Shown: one piece after another, positions 11,210-25,300 of the stretch
Layout of the letters: each line of letters starts with the position of its first letter
Numbering within the stretch: position 1 is the stretch's first letter
NCBI GenBank assembly: GCA_018697195.1
Contig: CM031857.1
Coordinates: forward strand, 97,473,674-97,537,673
Direction of reading: 5' to 3'
Origin: Certhia americana
Lineage: Eukaryota; Chordata; Aves; Passeriformes; Certhiidae
DNA length: 64,000 bases
Position numbers and translations under genes: made by a program
The notes under the pieces: generated by a model
The model's input: only the letters and a program-made list of their open reading frames with translations
Databases searched by the model: none
Told to the model about the DNA's origin: nothing

Positions 11210-14200
11210 CTGCAATGACAAACCCCTAATAGTTACCAAACATCTGATATTTATTTAGTGCAAAAAGAATTAACTCTTATGTTGTTAAGAAAAACAATCT
11301 GAAGTTCCTTTCAATATATAGTAATTCCAATGAAGTACTAGACTTGACAATAATAACAAAAACAGTGCCAGGTAATTGTAACCCATGGTATCTGAATCAT
11401 ATTTCTAGTCACATAATGCAAGACACACTGCACAGAATCCTGGAAAATCACTTGAGATCAGATCTAATTAAGATGTTAACTTGCACCAAAAGTAACCAAA
11501 GTTGAGCACTTCTGGTTACATGTAGATGGTGCAGAGGGGCATCAGAAGCTCTGGTAACCACCCTGAGATTGGGGAGCCTCATTGGACCATGCCAAAGCTC
11601 TCTCTCGTTTCAGAGCCCTTCACCAGGCTCCTCTCTCATAAACTGTAGGGCACCAGTCAAGGGGTCCTGGCATGTGCACATGGTTTCACTATAGTTCAGA
11701 AGAGATTTAATCTACCTGTGCAGAGAGCTTCAAAGTACATTCACCATTCAGACTAAGCCTTCAAGGATATAGTTTTAAATTTACACAAGAACTGTACTGT
11801 TCTAAATACTGGTAAGATTAAACCTATTTAATAGTGATATATCAGTATAAAGTTCCTTTGTAACAGTAAAAAAGCATGGACACATGGAAATACAGGAGAA
11901 CACATTTGTCTCAATTATGAAAAAGAACATAATCCTATCTCACATCAATATAATTATAATGTACAAAACCAGCATATATCTCAGGTCTCAAAGTAAAATG
12001 CTTCAATATTTTACAAAATAGAAAAATTATTTACAGAGAATCAGTCAGCAGCAATGAAATTCTCATAAATAGTTTCCAAATCTGATCTATCTGAGATTAG
12101 CAGAAGCAAAACCACTGAGATTTCGAACTAGAAATGGTTTGTGCTCAAAGAAATGAAAAAAATAGTTATTGATGCTATTCACCATGGTGAAAATGAGTGC
12201 AGCTTCTACTAGGTTCCAGCTTCATACCTGTTCATATCAGGAATAAATAAAACACCAGAGATTAAAAACAAATTTCGTTGAGCGTCAATAAAGGAATTAT
12301 GAAAAAAGGAAGCACACAGAAAAATTCTCATATACTATACTTCTCTTTTACCACAATTGTGTAAATAATTAAAGTGCCAAAATTCCTCCTGGGATTTAAA
12401 GTCTGACTAGGTCCTTGATGACACTTAGAAATTCTATCTGGATTTGCATTAAAGTAAGGCATTGAAAAAAAAGAGGATATATTAAGAATCTTGAATGAGG
12501 ACACTACACTAAGGAAACAACAGCCCATTGTTCTGATTTGGTAGAAATATTCCTGCTCTTTAGAAGCATGAAATGTTAAGACATGAATTAACTTTGATGG
12601 CCAGAGAAAACTAAATCAGGAAGCAGAGCCTCATATATCAAGCAACTCTGGAGGTGACCTATGAGTAGAATGACACCTAAAACCATATGCATTTAATTTA
12701 GGACAAGAAAGAACATCATCACACAGATATCAAGCAATGTGGGGATTGCCAGTTCCAGGAGCTCAGTTAGACCTTTCCCTCCTGTACAGCAGAGTATGTC
12801 TACAAAATTATGACAGTATTAATATTAATTTTTTGACAGTTCTGAATTATCTTACTAATGAACATTTAGATGACGAAGAAAAATTTGAAATGCACATATG
12901 CAACGTGTCCCTTTCTGGCTATCTAACTGGGTGCTTTGTTGTACTCCCAGTACCTCTTTTTATTTGTCCTTCTACAACATTTCCTGAGAAAAGCCGACAT
13001 AGTTTGGCTCAGAGCTGCTTGTGCTTCTAACTGGGAGAGGACAGCAGTATTTAGCTCATGTGATGCCCAACAGTATGCTGGTGCCATTGGTTCTACATCA
13101 ACTGGGGCAAGATCAGCAGGAGACGAAACCTCAGCACTGCTTCATTAAACAAGTTTCATTGAAATGACCCTCTCCCTGACTTCAGTATGTGAAGGCTGGC
13201 ATTTTGAGGTAGGCGTTGCCCCCCCTTGGAAACTCTCAGGTGTGGGATTCCAGGTTTTTAACTGCTCTTGCCCAAAGTGGGCCAGAGAAAGGACAGTGAG
13301 CCTCTACTCCAGGCTGCTCTGAGGTAGACCTTCTCAGAGGGAGGCCTACATCAGAGCTTCCTCGATTTCTCAGTGTCTGGCAGAGACGTGGAACTGGATG
13401 AAAACCAACTGGCTGAATTTCAGACTAAAAACAGATGGTAGTGGTGCTGGCTGGCAGTGGTAATTACATTAAAGAGTTGGCAAACCCAGTAACGTTTTGC
13501 TCATTTGTTGAAATTAAGAGAATCAATTGCCCCCTCTGCAGACAGCCTACAGCCTCAAGCTCCCAAAACGTGTGTGTGTGCTTGCACCATGGGCTGTGGT
13601 GGCAAGGACCATGTTCTACCCACCACTCTACAGAAGCATTCAATCCCAACAACTTCCTTGCTGGACAGATAATTTGACTGAAAGTTAGCCCTTCTGACAT
13701 TTCAGATTCATTAAAAAAGAAAAGCTGTACTTACATGAAGTAATTAGTAACCTATGGATGAGAGAGAAAGGGCACTAACTCCAGTCACAAAATGGGTAGG
13801 TTTTTGGCTCTGGTCTCACAAGGACCAACTCCTTTTTACAGCTATGGGCTGGGCATCCCCTCTGTCGGAGAGGTTTCATTTGCATGAAGAAATGTACCTT
13901 AAAGCAGTGGCTCAAACCTTGGGTCTGTTGTATACAGACTAAGTGCCAAAGCTACTAAGTTACTTATTCTCTGTAAACTCAAACAAAGAATTGATCACTT
14001 ATTCAGTGAGGACACTGGGCAGCTTAAAAAGACATTCTGCAAAAAGCATCATGTAAAAAAATGAAACAACCTCTCAGATTGGGCAATCAGCTTGGCAACA
14101 GACTCGTATACTTAGCCAGCACCACTTCTAATACACTCCAGTTTTCAGTGTTTACTGGCAAAGGAGACAATTTACTATTTTGGAGAAGTGTATAATTTCT

Positions 14201-17200
14201 CTTACCAGAAAGTCAATCTTGCAGCTGAGGCAAGTTTCTCAACAAAATTTTCATTTAAACTGACATGTTCCTAAGAAATCTTTTTCTCTGGTGCTAAATC
14301 ATAATTTTTTAATAAAAAGCAGCATGCCACAGAAAAATTCCTAGCCAGATCAAATAAGAGTTTCAGTGATCCCAAATCCTCCTCTTTGTGAATCAAATGA
14401 TAATATTCAGGATGTTGACTCACATGGTTATAGCTTACCTGACCTCATGTCACCCTGTCCAAATATAGTTTAAAAGGCTTCTCTGAAGTTTCAGCTGGTG
14501 AAAATTGTTTTCCATCCCACAGAACATAGAAGTCTATGAAGAAGCAATGATGTCTATATTCTAGATTCTAATGAGTCTTTCAATACTAGTTATATGGAAA
14601 GTAACTATGGTTAGTGTCCTTAGCATTCAGAATTTTTTTGTAAGTACAGCATAAATGCTGGTTTTGGGTTGCTCAAATCCTGTGATCAAGATTTACTAAA
14701 GTGCTTGTAGCATATCTATTTAAATGACAGGAATAGAGAATAACATGCTTTTAAAAGGATATTTAAATGGGGTCTTTAAGTCAATGTCCCCAGGATAACT
14801 GTTTTGCCAACTGAAATCAGTTATTTCAAATCTGTAGAGACAATGAGGGAAGCAGCATACAAGAACACAGAAACCTCAGTCCATAATGGGTGCTGCAAAA
14901 TGCCTTCCATCTCAAGGTTCTTCAAAACCTTCAGTGACTCCAGGAGATTCAAGATAAGACAATGTTCTCAGCATCAGTTTTGTGGCTGAAAATCTCTTCT
15001 CTAGCTACTCGGAGCTCTCTGACCTTCAAGAAGTGATATAAGATCTTCCCAATTACTTATGTTGTTTTCTGGGAGTAGGTCTGGGGTTTTTTATAAAAAA
15101 TTAAAAAGATTATTTGGTACTTGAATTTAATATGAAATATGACACAATATTGATTAAAAAAACCCTTTTTTATGCCTAGAGAGCATGAGAGATATATTCA
15201 AAGTTTTTTATAGAGGCATTGTAAAGCACTGGAAAGGCTTTTAAAAAAAATTCTGATAAACTACAATAGAAAAGAAACTTCATTTATTCAGCTCCCTCCT
15301 TAGGTTGTGCCAAGGCACAAAGACACACGATAGGCTGAATTACTGAGAACAAAAGCAAACATTAATTAATACATCCTAATTTACTGAGCACGAATAGGAA
15401 GTAAACACAAAAGACATTTTCAAGAATTTTGAACTAAAGCAAAATCAAACGTCTGCTGGATTTGCATATGCCAGAGCTACCAGGAAGGCCTTTTCTCAGG
15501 AAGTCCTGCATACACAGCAGCTCTGCTAAGGCATCACAGATGAACCTGCCAAGTATTTACATTCCATGCAGAAAAATCAGCAAAAGGGATGATTCTCAGT
15601 TACTTAAGCAATCACATAACAAGTGATAATTATTTCTGAGCAGGTCTCTTTGGTAACATGTAGCATTTTCTGGAACCAAGGCAAAACCAACTTGTTTTAC
15701 TGATAAAATCTTCCAGGACAAATAACTTCTGGGAGGCATCTCTCTCAGGAATGTCTGTGTGTACTTTAAAAGTAGACCTGCTTATGCTGACACCCATATC
15801 ACTGGCAAGGGATGGCAAAAGACTCTACTTCTGCTGCCACAAAAATTAGCACTGAATTCAAAAGGGAACAATATCCAGCAGCCAGCATGCACAGCATCCT
15901 GAGAATGTCTTATTCCAAGCAGCACAGACATGTTACTGCTCCTTCAGCCTGAGTACTGTTTGTCAGCAGCCAAAGCCAATGTTTGGAGACATTTGTAGAC
16001 AGTAGGATGGAGGGTCATGATGGCCATTAACAACAAGGAGGCCGGGTAAAGCAAAAACACTTGAATGATGGAAGCTGAAAATATTGCTTAAATGTCTGGG
16101 TGGAGTGCTGTTCTCCTGTTTAGTCTGTTTACATACAGCAAGTTTAGCTATATCCTGCTTTGGTGAATTAATCAGAGATGTAATAACAATTGAAAAAACA
16201 CTTCTTTTACAATTTCTCCCCTTTTAATGAGATGTTGACATATAAAAAAGGACAAAGAGATATGAAACTCATTTAAAGTGCATTAAATTCTACTGTAGTG
16301 TCCTTATTGGCCTTCAGAAGTTTGACAAGTTGCTGAAACTCTCCCTTAACAGACAGGTTAATATGACCTATCTAAATAAAATGTGAAGTTTAGACAGTCA
16401 AAACTCCATAGATTGGACTGAGTCCTAAAACTCATTTATTTAATGACACAAGTCATTAAATCTCCAAACAGTCCTAGAAAAAATGAGTACCATTCCTTTT
16501 GGTTATGCCTTTTAAGCCTAGATGCCTGGTGGGGTGGGTGGGGAAGAACAGGCTTGGGCACAAGTTGGAGAAAGGTGGCACCTCTCCACAGAGAGTAACC
16601 CCAGCAACCTGCACCGTGGGGCAGTTCAGTGCACCTCAGTGCCAAAGGAGAGGGTTTGTCAGGCACGAGCTGTGTGAGGCCTCCATCATGCATCCCCAGT
16701 GATCAGCATGGTGGCCCCTCCTTTCCACCTCCTGTGCCAGGCATATCCCTCTTATATTTGATTGCAACCCACACACATGGTCACATGGGGCTGCATGATT
16801 GTCAGGTTTAACCTACAGGAGTCTTTCTTTACAAAAGGAGATTTTCAGGTGGCACACGCTCTGGGCAGTACCAACAACATGGTGCCCTCAACCACTACTT
16901 GTCCAGTATGTGGGGGCTCACAGAGAAAATGCAAAATATTTGCAATTAATTACTCTCCCAAACTGCAACTGTGCTTATGAAAGTGATGCTGAAGAGATGG
17001 AAATGAAGTCTAAGTACTAAGGCAGCTGCATCTCCTCCGTATGAAGTATCTGGTGATCAGCTTCCCTGCTTGCCCTCTGATGTCCTGTGGCCTGGTCTTG
17101 TTTTCTTGTCACAACAGTGCAGCTGGACTAGTTACTAAAAACCCCACCACAAACCCCCCAAAACAGAAGGAAGGCATTCCTTCCAAGCATGAGGACTACA

Positions 17201-20200
17201 GACCTGCCTGGATGGGTGTGTGCTCCCAGCCTTTTGTGTAGCACACCCATGTTCACAGTGAGGAGTGTCTGTCTTGGACCAGCTGCCCAGAAATGAAGAC
17301 ACTCTCTTTACAGAACAAGCTTGCCATGAAAGGCATGTCGAGGGAGGTTAACTCTGACTTCAGGTGACATGGAGGTCACTGTTCAAGGAACTGGTGGGGC
17401 TCAATTCTGATGTGAGCATAGCAGGCTCATCCTTATGGAGACCAGCAGAACAAGGCCTTACTTTTTTCTTTCCAGAGCTAACTCATCAGCTGAAAGCTGG
17501 GCAATACTGTCCCCCCCAACTTCTGAGGCTGGAGATGATGCTGGTGCTGCTGCTTTCCACAGGACAACAGTCACCTTTCAACCACTGTGCCAGGCTGATG
17601 ACCCCCAGCAATCCTGGTTGTTTATTCCCTCTGCTGTCAGCAAGTACCTGAGTGGCAGATGATCTTTAATAACTCAGAAGGGCAGAGAAATGCACGCCAG
17701 AACCAACCATGGCCAGAAAACCTTTCAAGTAAGATGCCATATGCTGCTATTTGGGCTGGTTTGGCCTAACATTTGCTGTTGGCAATTAGTAAGAGTAGAT
17801 ATGCCTTTCTTTTCACTCTGCTAACACAACCTGTTCAGAATGTGACTCCTTCCAATTTCCTGGACTCTTACTAACCAACCCAAGCTTTTCCTAAAGAAGG
17901 AAGAGAAATACAAATTCTATTGTTTGAGAAGTGATGGGGTATTTTCCTCTCAGAGGAAATAATAGTAATAATAATATCTCCTATAATATTTTGTATTAGT
18001 GGAGAGTGAATGTAAAACATCTCTATAACTCTGAATAAAACAGTGAGAGATGGGTGAAAAAGGATAAAAGCAGATGGGTGTACGTCTGAAACATCTGAAT
18101 TTCAAATAGTATTAATTAGAAAAAAACAGGAGAATCAGCACAGTGATTTCTAAAAATGCTTGGTATAGTTAACCAGATAGTATGAGCAAGGCTGAAAACC
18201 AGAAAGTAGATAAATTTAAGCAACAATGAATAAGTACAAAGTGCTGACCTTTACTGTGGCAACTAGTGAGCCCTAAAAGGTAAAGTGCACTCAGAAAACC
18301 CTTCAGAATAAAAATCAAGTATATCCCAAACCTACTAACAGAGTGGAGTACAAATGCTACCATGCAAGGTAGACACACAAGAAAATCCCTGAACAGAAGT
18401 GTAATAGCAGAAAATAATATTATCTTGAAGTGCTCAACCAGTGAAGTGGTAGAATTATTAGAAACAGAAGTCAGCTGAAATAAAACATGGCTGTAAGGAA
18501 ATACAAAAGAATGCAAGGCAATATAAGAAAAATATTCTTTCAAAGATCTTTGGCAACAGAGAACTTAGTGGAATAAAGACAAACTCTGGGTTAAGGATTT
18601 GTATCCATCACCAAAAGGACACTCTCACTTCTCAAGGCACTGCACAAAAGAGCATTGGTGGAGCTCTGAAAGTACAACTGCAAAGATCTACCAATATCTG
18701 TCTTGGGTAGCACAGCAAAATTCTGGCTTTGGTGAACTATCAAAGCAATTTATCATTGTTAAAATCTGCTACAGTAATGAAAAAATATGAAGGGGAAAAA
18801 AAAGCGCCAAAATGTATTTTAGCTCTCAAAAGAACTTCTAAAGTGAAACTTCCAACAGAGACTACCAAAGTCATAGTACCCCTAAGGGACAAACGATAGA
18901 AGTTCTCAGAACACAAAAAATTTGTGAGACAAAACATATTAAAAAGCAGGATGTGGTTAGTCTTTTCTGATGCAGAGGAGCACCTCAAAGGCCCTATGAA
19001 GATCAGTATCTGGCAGACACACTGAAAAGAGGGGCAGGTCTTGCACAGAGCTATGATGCTTTGCACTCTTATCTGCACAAATAACTACAGAAAAAAGCAT
19101 AGCAATATAATGACTGCCTAATTACAATGTACCCAAACGTAATGCATTAATAGGACAGCGCAAAAAAAATTTTCCCCAAAAGTGGCTATAAAATCATGAA
19201 ATCTCTTCCTTAATGACTCCTTCTGCATGTAGACTCAGTCTTATATCAAGTAATTCTTGTATCAAATGAAAAGTTTGGTACTTGCAATGTATAATAATGT
19301 AATATCCACTGGATGTATCAAACCAATGTGTCAGGGCACATTCAGTTTTAGAAAGATTAGAACAAATATTTTCCATAACCAATTTTAAATCAAGAAAATA
19401 ATAATCATGTATTTTAAGTCATCAAACAAATAAAAATTAAAAGAAAAACATATTCTACTTCACAGCTATCTAAATTAATTTGGAAATGGGGATGTTAATT
19501 TTTTCAGTGAAATTTCGAAGTTCCATTCTTCTGCTAAGCTAGACTACAAGTGAGGACATCAGAGTAATCAGGTGACTTCTTCTGTCACAAATTCCTGCAT
19601 TTGTGTGCATGTTTGTGAAACTGGGATTTCAACACTGAGTTTTACAACCGTTTTTCTGGAAGTGAACACAAAATTAGATGCACAATTCTCTATATGCAAT
19701 TTCACAGACACTTTCCAGTGTCTCAGTATTTAGACTTAGTTCAAACGGCCAAATTACAGGTCAGCTTCAGGTCTTGGATTAGGGCCCAGACCATAAAGCT
19801 GATTAGTGTCCAAACAAAAGAGTACAACCATATCTGTAAATCCATGTCACGTGGAGTTTATTAAAATCCAACTGATCAGCAGCACTGAAGCATTCATATA
19901 TTTAAAACAATGGCTATTTTCCTTAGGTTAAAGAAAGAAAAGCATACCAATTGACTTGCTTGGGCAGTGCTGGGTTTATGTGCTTTGTAAATTGAGAGTA
20001 CAAATGCAGGTAAAGAACTGGATCATGTTATACAGACCACATTCTGCACTGGAGGGTGAAAATGGGGAGAAAAAATATTGGAGAAAAGATACAGTCCTTT
20101 TAAGTCTTCCTTTTTTTCTCAGAGGAAAAAAAAACCCAAAAACCCAAACTAAAAGCTTTCAGTTGAAGAGATCTGAGTTATACTAAAGTCAAACAGAAAT

Positions 20201-20342
20201 GATAAAACAGCTTTTAGCTTGAAAATAAATACCTAGACAGTATATCAGCTCAACAACATTCTACTTCAAAAAGTATGTATCAGACTAAAGAAATCACATA
20301 TGCAAAACTAAGACCTGATCATTAAATATGTACTCATTTTAC
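11210..20342 (-). other. ARHGAP6: ARHGAP6 intron 3 (9.1 kb)
   Basis: This intron is bounded by the exon 3 donor (GTAAAATG, read down from 20342) and the exon 4 acceptor (CATTGCAG at 11210). It is mostly unique AT-rich sequence. Locally more GC-rich stretches occur around 13030-13660 and 16500-17660, but the open frames there have no homology I recognise. A short TAA-type microsatellite lies near 17962-17981. No CR1 piece was recognised, and nothing suggests a nested gene. Confidence 0.9.
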
Positions 20343-20414
20343 CTTTGTCTCTGTTCTTCTCCTTTCCTAAAGAGTCCAGTTTCTTTCTTAGTGACTTCTT
20401 CCTCTTTTGTCCAT
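20343..20414 (-). CDS. ARHGAP6: ARHGAP6 coding exon 3 (short basic exon)
   Basis: This 72-nt exon encodes the strongly basic linker of ARHGAP6. Completed by the last base of exon 2 it reads [20 protein letters not shown] then NRDK, with 11 of 24 residues Lys or Arg; this resembles a nuclear-localisation or acidic-lipid-binding patch, which is inference. The acceptor is CTTACAG|ATGG, preceded by an unusually long pyrimidine tract (its complement is the A/G-rich run at 20418-20455). The donor is AAAG|GTAAAATG, which is weaker than those of exons 2 and 4. Phase is 1 in and 1 out, so skipping it would keep the frame. The introns on either side are 18.1 and 9.1 kb. The exon continues in frame into EFIPQAFG of exon 4, as in the mammalian protein recalled from knowledge. 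Confidence 0.95.
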
Positions 20415-20417
20415 CTG

Positions 20418-20455
20418 TAAGAGGTGAAAAAAGAAGAAAACAAAAAAAAGGAAGT
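20418..20455 (-). promoter_or_regulatory. Polypyrimidine tract and acceptor of exon 3
   Basis: On the transcribed (minus) strand, the 40 nt before exon 3 are almost all pyrimidine, with T-runs of 8 and 6 and only isolated G or A bases, followed by CACCTCTTACAG. This is a strong 3' splice site for a short exon between two long introns. Confidence 0.75.
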
Positions 20456-21747
20456 CAGTGAAGAGAAATAACCCTGAACAAATTGCTGCACAAGCTGTAC
20501 GAACATGGAGATGGTCACAGCACTGGGAATCAGGAAGGGTGTGAGGCACTTTTGACAAAGGTGGAGGACTGTCACAGTCCTCCAGCCCAAAGGAGTGTGG
20601 CTTTGTTCACCCAAACGCTGAGGCTGTACTGGGAAACACAAATGTATCCCCTGCATCCTGCTGGGCTCATTTACAGGTGTGGTCATTGAAGAGATAACAA
20701 TGGAGGTTTTTTGCTGGATGCTCTTGATAGCAAAGCACCATAAACCTAAAAGGTACTGGACAGCCCTCATCCATGGACACAAGACTGTGATTCAGGTGTG
20801 GAACTGAAGGTAGTATTTGGAAAGGGAGGATTACTAATGTCCAGGATAAAGTTCTGCATACCAGCCATACCACTTGGGTGACAGATGACCACCTTCACAT
20901 GACCCATTTGATCTGAGCTCAGATCAGGGAGGTGGCAGTTGGGTACAGCATGTCCAGATTGGTTCAAATGGATTAGAGAAATTTTTGTTCTGACAGCTGA
21001 TATATTGTCCCAGTTTTCACAAAGGTATTAAGGACCAAAGGTTTTGAGCAATATCAGAGGCAGGTTGGCTCTTGAAACAGTTATATCAAAAGGCTGGCTC
21101 TCATTATTTCCTTCAGCAGCATCTTTTATAATGAAAAATCAACAAAATAGAATTTCATTTATTAGGTCTCAACAAATACCGGGGATTAAGTCAGGGGCCT
21201 GCTTTAACTTGTGCCTTTGGAATTTTTTAAGTTCCAAAGCAATACAAAGGGTTGACCACAGGGATGGATATGCTAACGTAGACACTGCTCTAGATAAAGT
21301 TTAATGAATATGTACCTTTTCCCTTGCTGGTTTAGAAATATGGCAAAAACTCAAAAATGAGCACACCATATCCATTTTAGGGCAAGAGAGTCACCAAGTA
21401 ATCTGTCTCAACACCTTTTTCCACTTTTGTAAGCCAAGGTCTTAAGTAGTCTTTTACTGCAAGGAACATACCACATGGTGGTATGAAGTGGATCTTTGTT
21501 AATGAACTCTCACCTTTGCAATTAAAGTTCATGAGAGAACAGAAGCTATTTCTCCTCACTTTTCCCCCAAATCCTACTGAAAACCAAGTCCAGAACATTA
21601 CCCAATAGACTGCTCAAAAATTCTGACTTTTAAATAGCAAATTAATATCCTTTTAATTTAAAAGTAACATTTCTTTTTACTTTATGTAATGGTGATTGGA
21701 CTGACTCCACCTGCACAATTGCCCTCTGTAGGTATTTCCAAGATACC

Positions 21748-22378
21748 ACAGAATCACAGAATGGTAAGGGTTGGATGGCACCTCTAGTCCCTTGCTAGGA
21801 GATCATCTAGTCCAACCACCCCCCAGTGCAGGGTCACCTGGAGCAGTTGACACAGGAATTTGTCCAGATTCCAGGGTTTGGAATGTCTCCAGAAAGGGAG
21901 ACTCCGCAACCTCTCTGGGCAACCTGTTCCAGTGCTCTAACCTCCTCAATGTAAAGAAGTTCTTCGTCATGTTGAGGTGAAAATTCTTGTGTTTTAGTTT
22001 ATGGCCATTGCTCCTTGTCCTGTTGCTGGGCACCACTGAAGAGTTTGGCACCATCCTCTTGGCACCAATATTTGGGTTATGTTTGGACTGATGAGATCTC
22101 CTCTCAGACTTCTCAAGTCTACACATAGGCCTCATAAGAGATATGCTCCAGACCCCTCATCATCTTTGTAGGCATTGTCTAGACCCTCACCAGTAGCTGA
22201 TTATCTCTCCTGTGCTGAGAAGCCCCCAGCTGGACACAGCATTCTGAATGTGGCCTCACTGAGGGTGAGAAGATGGGCAGGATCACCTCCCTTGTTCTGT
22301 TGGTAAAGCACTTCCTGATGCACCCCAGGACACCAGCAGCCCCTCCTGGATGGAAGGGTTCCCAGCACTCACAACACA
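21748..22378 (-). mobile_element. CR1 LINE fragment, 5'-truncated
   Basis: Read on the minus strand, the element ends in the bird CR1 3' terminus (complement of CACAGAATCACAGAATGG followed by GGGTTGGATGG). It retains the C-terminal end of ORF2, with KNFFTLRRLEHWNRLPREV visible in the minus-strand frame at about 21803-22135. Further left in element order (22180-22378) lies the upstream ORF2 segment, where REVILPIFSPSVRPHSECC is readable but in another frame. Frameshifts and stops show it is inactive. It lies in sense orientation within the ARHGAP6 intron. No target-site duplication was established. Confidence 0.88.
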
Positions 22379-25300
22379 AATATTCAGTTCCTGTCTTGAG
22401 ATAATTGCCATGTGTTGGTTATGAAAACTCCCCTTTTCCCACACCTGCTCCAGTGAGAATTCATCCCTCTGAAATAAGGCTGCCTAGATGGATAAGGCAT
22501 TGTGGATGAGAGTTCAGCAATATAATGGTGGTAATTTATTATCTGATATGGTCTATGATTAGATTTTCCTTTTTTCTTAGCCACATGACAAGGCTATAAC
22601 TCAAAGTCATATTCTGACTGATGAAAAGCCCAGACTTTTCACACCTTCTGACATTTCCTGTTGCTAAGATGGAGTTTTTAAGAGAAATTCTTTCACCTCT
22701 TGGCAATATGAAGTTGGTAGCCTGCTTACATACATCTGGCAATGCAGCTTGGTTTTATAACATTCCCTGCTACCATTGCATTCTGGCTTTATATCTAAAC
22801 AATAATTGTCAAATTATTTTCAAGATATCAATTCCAATTACTGCTTCACATATTCCTTTTGATAGATGACTAGTATTTCTTTGGAGTCACAGAGACTTAT
22901 TCTCCAAAAACCCATTTTTTGATATTCTGACATCCCACTGAAGTCTACTGACACATAAAAAAATGAAAGACTCAAAATTCGATGTAAAAATGCAGTGCTA
23001 CGCTATGATCATCTACATTTGCAGTTTACCCCATTGCAAGAGAAAAAGAGTTGCATATGAAAATAAGGTTGAGAAGAATATCAGTAAAAAGCTAAAGCTC
23101 AGAAGATCAGCCAAGAAGTCTGAGGTCAGTTCTTCTCCCCAGCAAAAGACATGATAAATTACAGTCTATACACTGTACATATAAATATGTTTTCAAATGA
23201 TGGTTAATACAGGACACATCAGGCATTAACATTGCTGAAATATTCATAGTGTGTTTAAAGACTTCTGCAACTCCAACAGTTTTACATATTAAATGAACCC
23301 AATTCACAATAATAATGCTTAGTGTACTTATTACCTGCATTGTGGTTTTGAGAATATAATTAATATCCAAAACATTCTTGAGAAACAGGCAAAGCATTAT
23401 TATCCACACTTAATACCTACTGTATGCTTTTTAATTAATTAGTAAATACTTACGCAAAATAGTGTTGTATCAATCTGAAGTACTCTTATGGATGGAAGGA
23501 TGGCTATTTTTAATTTCCACTTCGGAAAAGTTTAAACCACATAACGATAAAAGCTGTTGGGCTGTTATCCAGCCTTTTGTGTACGTAATTTTAAATTTAT
23601 GTCTTCTTTCTGTAGATCAACAATACAGTGCTCCTTCAACAGATTCCACTCAAGAACATTAGCAAGACTAGAGAAGCACTCAAATGACTCACTGTGACAG
23701 TGAAGGAAGCTGCATTTTTTTTCCTTTGATAACCCATTCTGTTTTTCCTGAAGGACACCTGTGCAGGCAGCTGTGCAGATCAGTTTGTTTTTCAGAAATG
23801 GACTTGATCTGTTCAGTACTTACTAATTTATATGTTTGCTGCATTTTTCAATGCAATGCATACATCACTCCCTAGGCATCTATGTATTAAGACTAGCACA
23901 ATGAATATTTAAAAGACCAAGAGTCTAGAATCAAACTCCTGAGTGCACATTAAATTGCTATGTGACCTGTTTTTCCAAAGTGGTGAGCACTTCCAGGTTC
24001 AGTTAATGCCAAAAAGACTTTTCTATTTGAAAAATTAGGTCATACCTTTAGGACTCTGTCAGTGAACCATACAGCCTACAGAATACAAGATTATTTATAC
24101 TCATCTGCTGACTTTTGACAAGAATTGAACAAACTAAATTCTGAGATTATCAAAACAAATATTTTGGGCTAAAGTTGAAATTCACTGGCAGGGTCACCAC
24201 TAAAAATATTCTTTCTGCATTTATACTATCAAATCCCATATTTTCTACAGACCATTTGAGGGCTTAGATTTCTCTCTAGCTGAGACCATGGTTCTACAAA
24301 ATAGGTAATAAGAAGTCATTTTCACACTGAGGATATATAAACTTCAGCTTTACCAATTAAAACATGAAAAGAAAGAAAGAGAACTTTGTAAGTTTTTAAA
24401 ATTATTGTTCTGTTGCTTTGCACAAGACCACCTACCAACACCTTCTATGACTGAAAGGGAATGCAGGCTGAATCCTGTTACTATTTACTTCCAGTACTTC
24501 TTTGTTCAATTTATATTTATGGAAATGAACAAATCTATATGGTAGGCAGAAGTGCTGCTCAGCATAAGCTAAAGAATCAGACATTAGGTACAGGGAATTA
24601 GCTCAGAATTATACAGTTAGTGGCAAACAGAGTTAATACTCAGGAAGTCTTGGCCAACAGTTTCAGATTATGCCAATAGTCAATATCTTGTGAAACTCTA
24701 ATCCATTATGCTTTTAATAATTAATAGATTACGCAGAAAAAAGGTACAACAGCATCCAAGCTTTGTACATAATTTCTGGGACACTATTACAGTATTAGAC
24801 ATCAGATAATGAAAAAATACCCTCTCAAATATGCTTGAAGTGAACCTGTAACAAAAATAGGATTCTTCTGCACTTTCCTTATATGTGGGCTGGTGGATTA
24901 TCTATAAGAATGGCATTCCTTTTATGTTACTTACATATAAGGACACTTTATTACTCAAAAACAGAATTCATAAATTCATACAAATCCTTTAAACTAATTT
25001 AACTCAGTGGGGTTTGTCAAAAGAGATGATGTACTGCTGACAGGGTTGTAGAACAAAGAGAACTTCCCTCCCAATTTATTGGCAAGTTCCTTTGCTTAAC
25101 AGAAATTAGTTTCTTGTCCATTTAGGGAAGAATGTTTATCAAAATCCACAATTAAGGATTATTTTCATGTAGTATAAAAAGAGGACCTATCTCAGTGATT
25201 ATTATCAGACCCAATTGTCAAAACAGAAACAGATAAAAAGATTGATATTGTGAGATTTCTAAACTACTTCTTAATAGTAATTCTAATTCTATTCATGGCT

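Noticed and set aside
18169..18543. 124-codon minus-strand open frame rich in hydrophobic residues
   Set aside because: It lies in AT-rich intron, with no recognised family and no start or splice context. Random AT-rich DNA gives Phe/Leu/Ser-rich frames of this kind.
20339..20782. 147-codon minus-strand frame considered as an independent gene
   Set aside because: It overlaps exon 3 in a different reading frame (reading [21 protein letters not shown] instead of [19 protein letters not shown]). The rest runs into intron, so only the 72-nt exon in the ARHGAP6 frame is real.
23485..23560. ATGGAAGGATGGCTATTTTT (MEGWLFLIS), resembling a reptile amelogenin signal peptide
   Set aside because: It lies in the intron between exons 2 and 3 rather than the expected intron. 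It has no acceptor in front, and the similarity ends after about five residues.
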